DNA of 64,000 bases from NCBI GenBank assembly GCA_002839645.1, contig PGYL01000019.1, forward strand, positions 1 to 64,000, in the 5' to 3' direction. Shown piece after piece: positions 9,632 to 19,487 of the stretch. This DNA is from Methanomicrobiales archaeon HGW-Methanomicrobiales-2. Lineage in GTDB: Archaea; Halobacteriota; Methanomicrobia; Methanomicrobiales; Methanoculleaceae. Below the pieces are notes generated by a model, which saw nothing but the letters and a program-made list of their open reading frames with translations, made no database searches and was not told where the DNA came from. Position 1 is the stretch's first letter, and the number at the start of each line of letters is the position of its first letter. The position numbers and the translations under genes were made by a program.

Positions 9632-10425
9632 AGATAGAATCGGTAAAACTGGTATGTTTCTCGCCTACGGGAACATCAAAAACGGTTATTTTGGGTATTG
9701 CACGAGGAATCGACCATGGCACGGCGGAACTCATAGACATCACCACGCCGCAGGCAAGAATTGAGCCGCTGGAGACGTCGGAGAATGAATTGCTTATCGT
9801 TGCAGTTCCGGTCTACATGGGGAGAGTGCCGGCCCTCCTGATGGAATGGCTGCAGGCGATCAGAGCTCATGATACGCCTGCAGTGAGTGTCGTTGTCTAT
9901 GGCAACCGGGTGTATGACGATGCACTCCTCGAACTGAACGATATTCTGGCTCAACGCGGCTGTAAACCGATCGCCGGTGCAGCGTTCATCGGGGAGCATT
10001 CGTTCTCCAGCGCCGATACGCCGACGGCAGAAGGTCGCCCGGATGCAGCCGACCTGCACCACGCAGAGGCATTCGGGCGAAAGATACGGGAGAAACTCGA
10101 CACCATTCCATCGGCCGACCGGATCTCTGATGTAACGATACCCGGCTGCCGTCCTTACCGGGGGGACGCGAAGTTGTGGATTGTTGATTTTATCGAGGTT
10201 AGCGATGCGTGTATCCGGTGCGGGACCTGTGCAGAGGGATGTCCCACCGGCGCTATCGACCGGGACGGTAATTCGACCGACGCGGGAAAATGCATCACGT
10301 GCTGCGCCTGCATCAAACACTGCCCTGCGCACGCGAGAACGATGAAGCCCGGCCCGGTCAGGGACGCTTCGGTTCGGTTGAGCACCCTGTATAAAGAACG
10401 AAAAGAGCCCGAATATTTCCTGTAA
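9628..10425 (+). CDS. EFR1 family ferredoxin (flavodoxin + 2x4Fe-4S)
   Basis: CFSPTGTSKTV...; CIRCGTCAEGCPTGAI...CITCCACIKHCPAHA. Confidence 0.9.
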   Translation: MKIESVKLVCFSPTGTSKTVILGIARGIDHGTAELIDITTPQARIEPLETSENELLIVAVPVYMGRVPALLMEWLQAIRAHDTPAVSVVVYGNRVYDDALLELNDILAQRGCKPIAGAAFIGEHSFSSADTPTAEGRPDAADLHHAEAFGRKIREKLDTIPSADRISDVTIPGCRPYRGDAKLWIVDFIEVSDACIRCGTCAEGCPTGAIDRDGNSTDAGKCITCCACIKHCPAHARTMKPGPVRDASVRLSTLYKERKEPEYFL

Positions 10426-10481
10426 CGAGATATTCCTGCCGGCAAACGGGGAAATCCAACAGATAGGGGTGAAGCGGAACT

Positions 10482-11207
10482 ATGGGAATCGCCGAGAGAA
10501 GACAACGAGAAAAAGAACAGCGAAAGACCGGGATCGTCGATGCAGCCGAGCGTCTCTTTTTTTCCCGGAGTTACGAAGACGTCTCCATGGAGGATATCGC
10601 CCGAGAGGTCGAACTGAATAAGGCTACCATCTATCTCTATTTTAAAAATAAGGAGACTCTTTTCGCTACCATCGTGCTCCGCGGCATCCGGATCCTCACG
10701 GAGAGCTACACCGGGTGCATGGAGAAACAGGTTCCCGGAATCGTCAAAGTAACCCTGATGGGCCAGGCGTATTACCGGTTTGCACAGGAATACCCGGATT
10801 ATCTCCGGCTCATCCACTTCTACGGGTCCGAACGGTTTTCGAGGGAGAACCCCTATGCCGCGGAGATCGGGAAGGGCTACGGCACCTGCCGCCTGATTCT
10901 CGCGGATGCGATAGCGGAGGGGATCGATGACGGGACAATCCGGGCCGATCTCGATCCGTTCCTGACCTCGATGTATCTTATGATATCCTTTATGGGCATC
11001 CTCTCCATGGAGAACAGATGGAAGCTGGTGATTGAGGCGGAAGGGTTCAACTACGAGCAGTTCGCGAGCGAATTCTTCCGGTTCATCATTCCGGCAATCG
11101 CTTCCGGCGAGGGAACTTGCAACGTGGATTTCGCGGGTTTTGAACTGCCCGGATTCTTGCTGACCGAATCTATCCTACCGGAGGGGGAACAGGAGAAACG
11201 ATCCTGA
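10482..11207 (+). CDS. TetR/AcrR family transcriptional regulator
   Basis: IVDAAERLFFSRSYEDVSMEDIAREVELNKATIYLYFKNKETLF. Confidence 0.9.
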   Translation: MGIAERRQREKEQRKTGIVDAAERLFFSRSYEDVSMEDIAREVELNKATIYLYFKNKETLFATIVLRGIRILTESYTGCMEKQVPGIVKVTLMGQAYYRFAQEYPDYLRLIHFYGSERFSRENPYAAEIGKGYGTCRLILADAIAEGIDDGTIRADLDPFLTSMYLMISFMGILSMENRWKLVIEAEGFNYEQFASEFFRFIIPAIASGEGTCNVDFAGFELPGFLLTESILPEGEQEKRS

Positions 11208-11269
11208 TCTTCAGCAGGCGAAGGCAACCGTCGCCCGAATAGTCCGGATATACATTCAAGCATCCGGTC

Positions 11270-11485
11270 TTACTGCACTCTTTCGCCTGGATAACGGTCG
11301 GTATCCTCATCACATTCGAGGATGAACGCCCCCTGATACCCGCACTGCCGACAATGATACAGCGTCGCATACAGGCCACGGGCATCCCAGTAGATGTCGG
11401 TGCTCCGGCACACCGGGCAGCGGAGAACTTTCCGGGTCGATTCACTCATGCTATCCTCTTGAGGGCCGCCAGGATTTGATGACAT
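11270..11485 (-). CDS. Small zinc-ribbon protein (start may be 11449)
   Basis: CPVCRSTDIYWDARGLYATLYHCRQCGYQGAF. Confidence 0.7.
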   Translation of the reverse strand: MSSNPGGPQEDSMSESTRKVLRCPVCRSTDIYWDARGLYATLYHCRQCGYQGAFILECDEDTDRYPGERVQ

Positions 11486-11835
11486 CGTCCACTACGGGAG
11501 GCGGGGTCTTTACAGATGTGTTCATCGCCCTCAAAGGATGGGCGGTGGAGTGATAACGATGCGGCTTTGCTCCAGGGGAGCGGGTATCCCCTACCTCTGA
11601 CCTTGATTCCTGCGCCCGCATAGATTGCACTCCGGAACCGGACCTGACCGCGCAACCGACACCCACGTTGAGGATCCGACCCTCTTCCGATTCCACCACT
11701 ACCACGCCTGGACCCGGCCCGGGAGCCGGAGCCGGCCGCGGAGAATAGAACAGAGCCCAACGAACGGCTTTCAAGCATATCTCCGCTCGCAAGGTTGATG
11801 CTCCCCTGCAGGCATTAATACATTCAGGGGCTGGC

Positions 11836-12585
11836 ATGGATCTTGCAGCGTTCTTCAGGAATGAGGGAGTCGACGTCTTCTCCCGGGTCGGCATCGAGGC
11901 TCTCCCCGATGCGGACAGAGCGTCGGTGCTGCAGTTCTTCCCGGCCGCCCGGTCCGTGATCGTCTTCGGAAAGGAAGTCCCGGTCCCGGTGTACCGGATG
12001 CTGCCAGGGGAAAAGACCCAACAGATGCTCCGGATTGCAGAGAGCCTGGACAACGCTGCCGCCCGGCTCGCCGGCTGCCTGGATGCGGAGCATATCCCGT
12101 CCCTTCCTATCCCGCTCTACCTGCCCGTGCGGATTGTCGACGGGAAGGTGCAGGGGGTCGTCCGGTTAAAGCACATTGCAGCGGCCGGGGGGCTTGGGGA
12201 GATTGGAAAGAATACCGTCCTCCTCAATCGCCGGTTCGGCCCGCGGCTGCTCTTGAGCGGTGTCGTGACCGGAGCCCCGGCTCAGGGGGCAGGAAAGAGA
12301 GCCGGAACGAGTGGGGCTCCGCTCTGTACCGGATGCGGAGCCTGCGTCCGGGCGTGCCCGGAAGGGGCGATCGGGCCGGACGGTGTCGACGCGTTCCGGT
12401 GCCGGACTGTGCGTGCATGGGTCCCGCCCCCGGTCGTCCCGGTCGTGAAGTGGCTGCTCCGGCGGCAGTTGCTGCTCAGGGGTATGGCCCCGCTTGCGCC
12501 GTTGATCGCCAGGACGGCAACGATCCGGTGCAGCCTCTGCGTCACCGGATGCCCGGCATTTCCGGGAGTTGAGGGGGAGAGATAA
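11836..12585 (+). CDS. 4Fe-4S binding protein, epoxyqueuosine reductase (QueG)-like
   Basis: GGLGEIGKNTVLLNRRFGPRLLLSGVVT...CTGCGACVRACPEGAI...CSLCVTGCP. Confidence 0.75.
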   Translation: MDLAAFFRNEGVDVFSRVGIEALPDADRASVLQFFPAARSVIVFGKEVPVPVYRMLPGEKTQQMLRIAESLDNAAARLAGCLDAEHIPSLPIPLYLPVRIVDGKVQGVVRLKHIAAAGGLGEIGKNTVLLNRRFGPRLLLSGVVTGAPAQGAGKRAGTSGAPLCTGCGACVRACPEGAIGPDGVDAFRCRTVRAWVPPPVVPVVKWLLRRQLLLRGMAPLAPLIARTATIRCSLCVTGCPAFPGVEGER

Positions 12586-12666
12586 GGGCCGGCTCTGTCG
12601 GAGCGTTCACGAACCCCGTTTGACTACTGCAGAACCGGTTAAATCGTTCCCGGATCAATATAATGT

Positions 12667-13257
12667 ATGGATATCTTCGATTCGGTCTACCGGGGCACAC
12701 CTCCCTGGGACATCGGCCGGCCCCAGAAGGCGTTCATCGAGCTCGCCCGGGCCGGAGAGATTACCGGCTCCGTCCTGGACGTAGGGTGCGGAACGGGGGA
12801 TCACGTCCTCTTTTTTGCGGAGGAAGGGCATGAGGCGTTCGGGATCGACACCGCCTCTCTTGCGATCCAGAAGGCAGAGGAGAAGGCGGCCAGAAGAGGG
12901 CTGCAGGCGCACTTCCTTGTCTGGAACGCACTGGACCTCCGCGGGCTCAACAGGAAGTTCGACACCGTCATCGATTCCGGCTTCTTCCATACCCTCTCCG
13001 ACGAAGACCGGCCGGTCTTCGCGGATAACCTCGCAGCCGTCCTCGCACCCGGTGGGAACTACTTCATGCTCTGCTTCAGCGACCAGAATCCCGGCGAATA
13101 CCCTCTTCCAAGGAGGATCGCGAAGAGTGAGATCCGGGATACCTTCCGGGACGGGTGGTCCGTCAATTACATCCGGCCGGCGATCTTCGAGAACAGTATC
13201 CAGGCCGAAGGGCACCATGCCTGGCTTACGTCGATATCAAGGACCGTGCAGGGATGA
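12667..13257 (+). CDS. Class I SAM-dependent methyltransferase
   Basis: PPWDIGRPQKAFIELARAGEITGSVLDVGCGTGDHVLFFAEEGHEAFGID. Confidence 0.9.
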   Translation: MDIFDSVYRGTPPWDIGRPQKAFIELARAGEITGSVLDVGCGTGDHVLFFAEEGHEAFGIDTASLAIQKAEEKAARRGLQAHFLVWNALDLRGLNRKFDTVIDSGFFHTLSDEDRPVFADNLAAVLAPGGNYFMLCFSDQNPGEYPLPRRIAKSEIRDTFRDGWSVNYIRPAIFENSIQAEGHHAWLTSISRTVQG

Positions 13258-13586
13258 CCGGGCCGGGGCTGCCGGCGAACTCCGCTAACGTTTTTTGAAG
13301 AAGCCCCCGGAGATCAAATAATCGACTTCCTTTCGAAGCCTGATGGCTTCTCATGCTCGCTACGCTCGCACTTCGCATCTGTCGGTGCTCCTGCTCCGTT
13401 CCTTCGGAACATCGCACCCTTCGGCCCGGCACACTTCGCGTGTTGCGATCGTATCGTTCAATGCCCGTGTCAGGATTTGCGAAATACGGTGCTGGCGAAC
13501 TCCGCCTCCAATCCGCTCACCGCCGGAAGTATCCCCGGAATCCCGGATAACGTCATCATGAGCGCGATGTTTTGACCGGAAATATG

Positions 13587-13754
13587 GGCTTTGTTGAAAC
13601 CCCACCTGCTTGTTCCAGATGGCCACAATCAGGGGGTACTCAGGGGCACGGCTTTCCACCCGGTATCGCCATGACTGCCCCCGCCGACAGGCCTGGTCCG
13701 GCACCAGCCTCATCAGGGTTAGGATGAAGATCAGAATTGGGTTTCAACAGAGCC
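13587..13754 (+). mobile_element. MITE-like element, 168 bp
   Basis: TIRs GGCTTTGTTGAAACCC / GGGTTTCAACAGAGCC; perfect 8-bp TSD GAAATATG at 13579-13586 and 13755-13762. Confidence 0.85.
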
Positions 13755-13907
13755 GAAATATGCACATCTCAAATCTTCCCATTTTAATCCCGGGAACTCC
13801 GTCAGAAGTACCCCAAAATCATCATAGCGCCACATTCTGCCACGATATATTTGCGAGCGTTTAAGTGCCCACTTCTGCAATAGAATCCTGAAGGAGGAGT
13901 ATTCAGT

Positions 13908-15278
13908 ATGACAGTCAAGAATGTTCTGATCGTCGCCATTGTTGCGCTGATTGCCGTTGCCGCAGGGATTATGATAATATTTGCGCCCGGTGAGACCGAA
14001 CCGACCCCCGGCATGATCGTGCCGGTGCAGAAGGTGCCCACGCCGGACGAGATGAAAGCCCTCGCAGCGGAGATTGCAGGGCAGATCGACGGCGACGCTC
14101 TTGCCGCGCTCAAGCCGGGAGACGAGAACACGCCGGCGTACATCGCCATCCACGACCGGCTCAATACATTCCGGTCCGCAAACCCCGAGATCGTCTACAT
14201 CTCTACGATGCGCAGGGCGGAAAACGGCACCGAGCATGTCGTTGATGCAGACTACGGCAGCGCCGGTGCATACGCGATCGGTGGCGGGTACCACGCTGCG
14301 GACCCCGAAACCCCGTACCTCGCCGGCTTTGAAGAACCCTTTGCTGAGGTTTACTCCGCCGTGTACGGGTATGCTCCGGTGAAGAACGCCGGCGGCGCCG
14401 GCGTCGGGCTGGTCTGCATCGAGCCGAATGGCTCGATCGGTCAGGAGAGACTCGAAGCCCTCGCGGTGGAGATTGCAGGTAAGATAGACGGCGACGCTAT
14501 GGCGGCGCTCAAGCCCGGCGACGAGAACACGTCGGGGTATATCGCCATCCGCGACCAGCTCGAGGCCTTCCGGACCACGAACCCTGAGATCGCCTACGTA
14601 TATACGATGCGCAAAGCCGGGAACGTCACCGAGTACGTCGTGGATGCCGACTACGGCAGCGACGACGGAGTCGCCATCGGCGAAGGCTACACCCTGACGG
14701 ACCTCGACACCGTTCTTCTTGCCGGTTTTGAAGGGCCCACGGCCGAGATCTACAGCCTCATCTGCGGGTATGCCCCGATAAGAGATGCGACCGGCGCGAG
14801 CATCGGGATGGCAGCCATCGAAGCAGGGAGCCCGATCACGCAGGAGCGGCTGAAAGCCCTCGCGGTGGAGGCTGCAGACGAGATCGACGGCACTGCGATG
14901 GCGGCGCTCAAGCCCGGCGACGAGAATACCCCGGCATACATCTCGATCCGCGACCGGCTTGATGCCTTCCGTGACGCAAACCCCGGGGTCGTCTACGTCT
15001 ATACTATGCGTAAGACCGAGAACGCCACCGAGTACGCCGTTGACGCAGACTACGGCAACGGCTACGCGCCCGCGATAGGCTATGTCTATGTGCCCACGGA
15101 AGAGGACGTCGCGTTCCTCGCCGGCTTTGAGGAACCCTCTGCTGAACCCGGGTTCTACACCGATGAGTGGGGCAACGAGACCGCCACCATCCTCACCGGG
15201 TATGCTCCGGTCAGGGACGCGACCGGCGCCGTTGTCGGGCTCGTCGGCGTCGATGTGGGGTTCGTCCACAAACCATAG
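13908..15278 (+). CDS. Membrane-anchored extracytoplasmic protein with three Cache/PDC-like repeats
   Basis: N-terminal TM; three ~130-aa repeats AALKPGDENTPAYIAIRDRLDAFR..NPE.VYVYTMRK..N.TEYVVDADYGS..LAGFEEP.AE. Confidence 0.7.
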   Translation: MTVKNVLIVAIVALIAVAAGIMIIFAPGETEPTPGMIVPVQKVPTPDEMKALAAEIAGQIDGDALAALKPGDENTPAYIAIHDRLNTFRSANPEIVYISTMRRAENGTEHVVDADYGSAGAYAIGGGYHAADPETPYLAGFEEPFAEVYSAVYGYAPVKNAGGAGVGLVCIEPNGSIGQERLEALAVEIAGKIDGDAMAALKPGDENTSGYIAIRDQLEAFRTTNPEIAYVYTMRKAGNVTEYVVDADYGSDDGVAIGEGYTLTDLDTVLLAGFEGPTAEIYSLICGYAPIRDATGASIGMAAIEAGSPITQERLKALAVEAADEIDGTAMAALKPGDENTPAYISIRDRLDAFRDANPGVVYVYTMRKTENATEYAVDADYGNGYAPAIGYVYVPTEEDVAFLAGFEEPSAEPGFYTDEWGNETATILTGYAPVRDATGAVVGLVGVDVGFVHKP

Positions 15279-15371
15279 ACGCCCAAACGGGGATTGCCGG
15301 GACGGGATGAATGAACTCCCCGTCCCGGTGCGGCAAAGGGGGAGAACCTCTTCACGCAGCGAGGACGTAGC

Positions 15372-15662
15372 ATGCACCGCACAACTTCCAGAGCGGACCG
15401 AATGGTTCTCCTCGATGAGGTCATTGCGCTCACCCGGGAGCATGGAGATATCCTTGCCCGATACCACGTCCATGCGATGGACGACCTCGACCGCATCCGG
15501 GAGGAGTGCCGCAGGACTGCCGGTGAACGTGTGCAACTGGAGTATATCATCCGGGCAAAGATGATGAAGGCGGAGAGAATAGAAGATGAGCGGTCTCCGG
15601 GACGATCCGTAGCCAGACCCGGTTCGGCTCTGCCGTTGCTATGGCCTCGTCGACAGTTATGA
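15372..15662 (+). CDS. Small conserved helical protein (paralog of 18577..18873)
   Basis: RADRMVLLDEVIALTREHGDILARYHVHAMDDLDRI...; matches ORF at 18577. Confidence 0.6.
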   Translation: MHRTTSRADRMVLLDEVIALTREHGDILARYHVHAMDDLDRIREECRRTAGERVQLEYIIRAKMMKAERIEDERSPGRSVARPGSALPLLWPRRQL

Positions 15663-15822
15663 TACTCCTCCCGGGCGTGAAGTCTCAAAGGACGGGAGTC
15701 CGATCTTCTCGCTCGCGGCCCGAGCACGCCCCCTTGCTCTGGAAGTTTGATAAAAAACCATATTTGAACTGCCGTCAAAGTACAACGATTGGCTGCCGAT
15801 CCCGGGTACCCTGGCGTTTACC

Positions 15823-17985
15823 ATGACTGCACGACTTCCTTTTCCGAGAACCACTCATCTTCTGGTCCTCATGCTCTTCTGTATCGTCATTGCAATCTGT
15901 TCTGCAGGATGCACCGATACGACCGATCCCGTCCGAATCGGTGTTCTCCTGCCCGAAAGCGGGCCGCTCGCCATGCATTCGCTGGATGGGCTCGCCTGGG
16001 CGGTGGAGGCGATGAACCGGCAGGGCGGCTGCACGATCGAGCTCGTCTACCGGGACACGAGCGCCGGCAACACCCTTGCATACGCGGAGGAACTGGCCGG
16101 GCGCGACGATATCGATATCATCATCGGCCCCGCGACAAGCGCGGAACTGATGCAAATTGCTCCTCTCGTCACGGGAAAGGGCAAAATTCTCATCTCCTCA
16201 AGCGTCACTTCGGGAGTTGTCACGGCCGAGTATAACGGAAACGACCTCCTCTGGAGGACCTGCCCCGCCGATGGCCGGCAGGTGGAGGCACTCTTTTCGA
16301 TCCTCCGGGAAGACGGCGTCAACAACGTCTCTCTCATCACCGCGAACACAACCTACGGAGAGACGTTTGCACGGCTTGCCCCGGCAGCGGCCGCGATGAA
16401 CGGGATCCGGATCACCGGGGCGGTATCCATCGATGCATCGGACGACTTCACGGCGATTGCCGCACGGATCGGCGAGGAAGAGCCCGGGATAGTCGTTGCC
16501 GCCGTGTACCCGGAGGAGGCGGTCGGGATCGCGGATGCGCTCTCCGCGGCGGGCTCGTCCGCCGGCCTCTTCCTGACCGATGCCGGCCGCTCGCCATACG
16601 TGCTCGAGAGCCTGGGTGAGCGGGCGGAGGGGATCGCGGGCACGTCGCTCTCTTCCGACCCCTCGACCGGGTACGCAATCGCCTACGAGGAGGCCTTCGG
16701 CGAGGCACCGCCGCCGTTTGCCGCACAGACCTACGATGCCCTGCTCCTTGCCGTCTACACCGCGGCACGACAGGAGGCGGCTCCGGCCGAATCGCTTGCC
16801 GCCTCCCTGCAGTGGGTCGTCTCCGGCGACGGCACCGTCAAAGGCTGGGACCCCCAGGAAGCGGGCGAAGCCGCGGCGATGATCCGTGCGGGCGCTCATC
16901 CGGCCATCTCCGGCGCTTCAGGCCCCCTCCGGTTCGGCGAAAGCCCCTCCGCAGGGCCGCTCGTCGGGTACTATGTCCGCTGGGCGGTCGAAGGCGGGGC
17001 GTTCTGCGAGAGCACCCCGGTCCCCTCTGCAGACGTATCTCCCGGCCTGCCCGGCCTCTCGTACGGCCCGGCCGGGAAGAGACCGGTCGTCTGGATGGTC
17101 TACCCGCTGGTGAAGGGTGACCGGTCGTTCGCCGACTCGGCGTACCGGGGCCTTTTCCGCGCACAGGAGTCGTTTGATTTCACCAAGCGGGAGTGCTCGT
17201 ACGAGGATCTCGGGCTCCTCGACGCCGTATTCGCCGCACGGAACTTCACCGAGAGGCCCGACCTCGTGATCACCGAGGGGTTCCAGTTCACCGACGCCTC
17301 CCGGGCGTGGGCGGAGGCAAACCCCGATATCCGGTTCTTCACCCTCGAACAGGCGGAGTTTGGTCTCCCGAATGCGTGCGATGTCGTGATGGTCCCCTAC
17401 GGGGCGTCCTACCTCGCGGGCGTGATGGCGGCGAATATGACGAAGACCGGGCGGATCGGTGCGGTTGCCGGTGCCCCGGTCTCCGTCATCGACCCGTTCG
17501 TCGAAGGGTTCCGGAGAGGAGCGGAGGAATACGACCCGTCCGTGAACGTCACGGTGGCGTACGTCGGCGAGAGTTTCGAGGGGTTCGGCATGCCGGAGCG
17601 TGCGGGTGCGATCGCCCGGGACCTCCGTAGCGAGGGTGTCGATATCATCCTGATGGTCGCAGGTTCTTCAAATACCGGAATCGTCGATGCCGCCCGGGAG
17701 ACCGGGGACGTCTACCTCATCGGCGAGGATACCGACCAGTCCTACCTCGCCCCGAACCTCGTCGCCGCGTCGGTGGTCAAGCAGATCGACACCATCGTCT
17801 ATCACGCGGTGGCAAACGAGATCAACAAGACGTTCGCGCCGGGAAGAGAGGTCTGGACGCTTGAAGACGGCGGCACCGGGCTTTTTGTCTCGCCGCGGTT
17901 CGATGAGTATGCAAGGATCCCTGTCGAGTGGCGGGAAAGGGCGATCGCCGCGGAGAACGACTACCTGAAGACGGCGGTGTTCTGA
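15823..17985 (+). CDS. Lipoprotein with fused LIV-type (Peripla_BP_6-like) and BMP/PnrA-like binding domains
   Basis: Lipobox CSAGC; VRIGVLLPESGPLAMHSLDGLAWAVEAMN; C-half VVWMVYPLVKGDRSFADSAYRGLFRAQ...VPYGASYLAGVMAANMTKTGRIGAVAG...FVEGFRRGAEEYDPSVNV. Confidence 0.8.
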   Translation: MTARLPFPRTTHLLVLMLFCIVIAICSAGCTDTTDPVRIGVLLPESGPLAMHSLDGLAWAVEAMNRQGGCTIELVYRDTSAGNTLAYAEELAGRDDIDIIIGPATSAELMQIAPLVTGKGKILISSSVTSGVVTAEYNGNDLLWRTCPADGRQVEALFSILREDGVNNVSLITANTTYGETFARLAPAAAAMNGIRITGAVSIDASDDFTAIAARIGEEEPGIVVAAVYPEEAVGIADALSAAGSSAGLFLTDAGRSPYVLESLGERAEGIAGTSLSSDPSTGYAIAYEEAFGEAPPPFAAQTYDALLLAVYTAARQEAAPAESLAASLQWVVSGDGTVKGWDPQEAGEAAAMIRAGAHPAISGASGPLRFGESPSAGPLVGYYVRWAVEGGAFCESTPVPSADVSPGLPGLSYGPAGKRPVVWMVYPLVKGDRSFADSAYRGLFRAQESFDFTKRECSYEDLGLLDAVFAARNFTERPDLVITEGFQFTDASRAWAEANPDIRFFTLEQAEFGLPNACDVVMVPYGASYLAGVMAANMTKTGRIGAVAGAPVSVIDPFVEGFRRGAEEYDPSVNVTVAYVGESFEGFGMPERAGAIARDLRSEGVDIILMVAGSSNTGIVDAARETGDVYLIGEDTDQSYLAPNLVAASVVKQIDTIVYHAVANEINKTFAPGREVWTLEDGGTGLFVSPRFDEYARIPVEWRERAIAAENDYLKTAVF

Positions 17986-18093
17986 ACGGGGGCGAAAGAT
18001 CGACGAAACGCCGCGCACCCGACCGCGGATATGGTGAACTGATATGGTTATAGGTCGATATCTCCAGGCTGCACCGCGGGTGCACGGGACGGC

Positions 18094-18480
18094 GTGATCA
18101 AAACGAGCTGGCAGGATTTTGCAATAACCGGCATCACGATACTCTTCGCGGTCATGCTCCTGCCGCAGCTCCGCGACGTGCTGTCGCGCGGCGTTGTGCT
18201 GAACTTCTTCTCGGCGCTCGCGACGAGTCTCCTCGGCTACAGCATGGCCCTGGTCTTCGCCACCCTCGGGCTCTGGATCTCGGCGGTCGGCCAGTCGCTC
18301 GTCGCGTCCGTATGGATGCTGCTCGCGTGCTTTTCGCTCCGGAACGTGCGCAACCGTATGTTCCCGGAGGAGACGCTTCTCTCCGTTGCCCTGGATTTCT
18401 TTTCGGTCTGGGTGCGGGGTGTCGCCTTCATCGTTTCGGGAAGCGTGAAGGAGATCTTCTCGCGGATCAGCCGGGAATGA
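18094..18480 (+). CDS. Small membrane protein
   Basis: 128 aa, hydrophobic segments ITILFAVMLLPQL, LATSLLGYSMALVFATLGLWI. Confidence 0.55.
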   Translation: MIKTSWQDFAITGITILFAVMLLPQLRDVLSRGVVLNFFSALATSLLGYSMALVFATLGLWISAVGQSLVASVWMLLACFSLRNVRNRMFPEETLLSVALDFFSVWVRGVAFIVSGSVKEIFSRISRE

Positions 18481-18576
18481 CCGGCGCCGCCTTCATGCGG
18501 GAATCGACCTGTATTCCTGCCCGGCAGGCTACCGTCGTTTAGGAAAGGATAACTCCTCGTGCGGTGAGGGCCTAGT

Positions 18577-18873
18577 ATGGAGCGCACCACTTCCGGGGCA
18601 GGAGCACCGGAAAAGATGGCAAGAGCGGATCGAATGGCTCTCCTTGAGGAGATCGCCGCGTTCGTCCGTGAGCATGGAGGGATCCTTGCCCGATACCATC
18701 TCTATTCGATGGACGACCTCAAACGCATCGAGCAAGACTGCTGGAGGCTGCACGACGAGGCGTGCAACAGGGGTGCCTGCGGGACTGCCGGCGAACTGGT
18801 GGAACTGGAGTACCTCATCGGCCGGGCGAAGGAGATGAAGGCGAAGAGGATGGAAGAGAGAGGCCCGGGTTGA
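18577..18873 (+). CDS. Small conserved helical protein (paralog of 15372..15662)
   Basis: RADRMALLEEIAAFVREHGGILARYHLYSMDDLKRI. Confidence 0.6.
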   Translation: MERTTSGAGAPEKMARADRMALLEEIAAFVREHGGILARYHLYSMDDLKRIEQDCWRLHDEACNRGACGTAGELVELEYLIGRAKEMKAKRMEERGPG

Positions 18874-19247
18874 TCGGGGGTCACGAACCTTACGCCTGTG
18901 GGCTGCGCAGCCCCTGGCGGCCGCCTCCGGTGCCGGGGTTGGGCGGTTATGTGACTGCCCGCACCCTTCTTACCAGACCTCCCGGCGATAAAGCCGGTCT
19001 CCCGGTCGAGACTGTCCAGGGCGTATCCGATATGCGTGTAGATATAGTCGATCTTCTCCGTGATCGCTGCCCAGGCCGCGGTGTCGTCATCGTCGATGAC
19101 CTTCTGGAGCAGTCCGGGAATCCCTGCATAGGCCCGCGAGGTGTCCATCCTGGCGCCGCAGACGGGAGATCCCTCCGCGTCGGTGGGTCTCCTCCCGATA
19201 TCCGTCTCTACATAGGCCCCTTTTACATACTGTTCAGTTGCAGTCAT
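18702..19247 (-). CDS. Hypothetical protein, 3' part doubtful (runs antisense into 18577..18873)
   Basis: MTATEQYVKGAYVETDIGRRPTDAEGSPVCGARMDTSRAYAGIPGLLQKVIDDDDTAAWAAITEKIDYIYTHIGYALDSLDRETGF looks coding. Confidence 0.45.
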   Translation of the reverse strand: MTATEQYVKGAYVETDIGRRPTDAEGSPVCGARMDTSRAYAGIPGLLQKVIDDDDTAAWAAITEKIDYIYTHIGYALDSLDRETGFIAGRSGKKGAGSHITAQPRHRRRPPGAAQPTGVRFVTPDQPGPLSSILFAFISFARPMRYSSSTSSPAVPQAPLLHASSCSLQQSCSMRLRSSIE

Positions 19248-19487
19248 GGTATTGCCAACTCCGGCAAGGGCACTCAAATTATTCCCAATATCGCCCGGAT
19301 ATTGGCTCTCCTTGGGTTCTACCCCGCCTGCGGCGCATTAAGCCTTCTTTGATCTGCCCTGGTAGTTCAACATCCACATCAGGCTTATACCTTCTGTTTT
19401 TTTCTCTCCATTAATCACGGCAATCAGATGAACCTGGATGTTTCGAGAGGGTGTTTTGCGAAAAAGGGTTTCGTGGCCCCGGTATCT

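Noticed and set aside
13320-13560. Possible coding or repeat array (ctcgctacgctcgcacttcgc...)
   Set aside because: Short imperfect palindromes and no convincing ORF; common high-GC intergenic texture, not enough to call an element
13731-15536. 601-aa minus-strand ORF
   Set aside because: Its internal repeats mirror the sense three-repeat gene; sense frame has the signal anchor and plausible start
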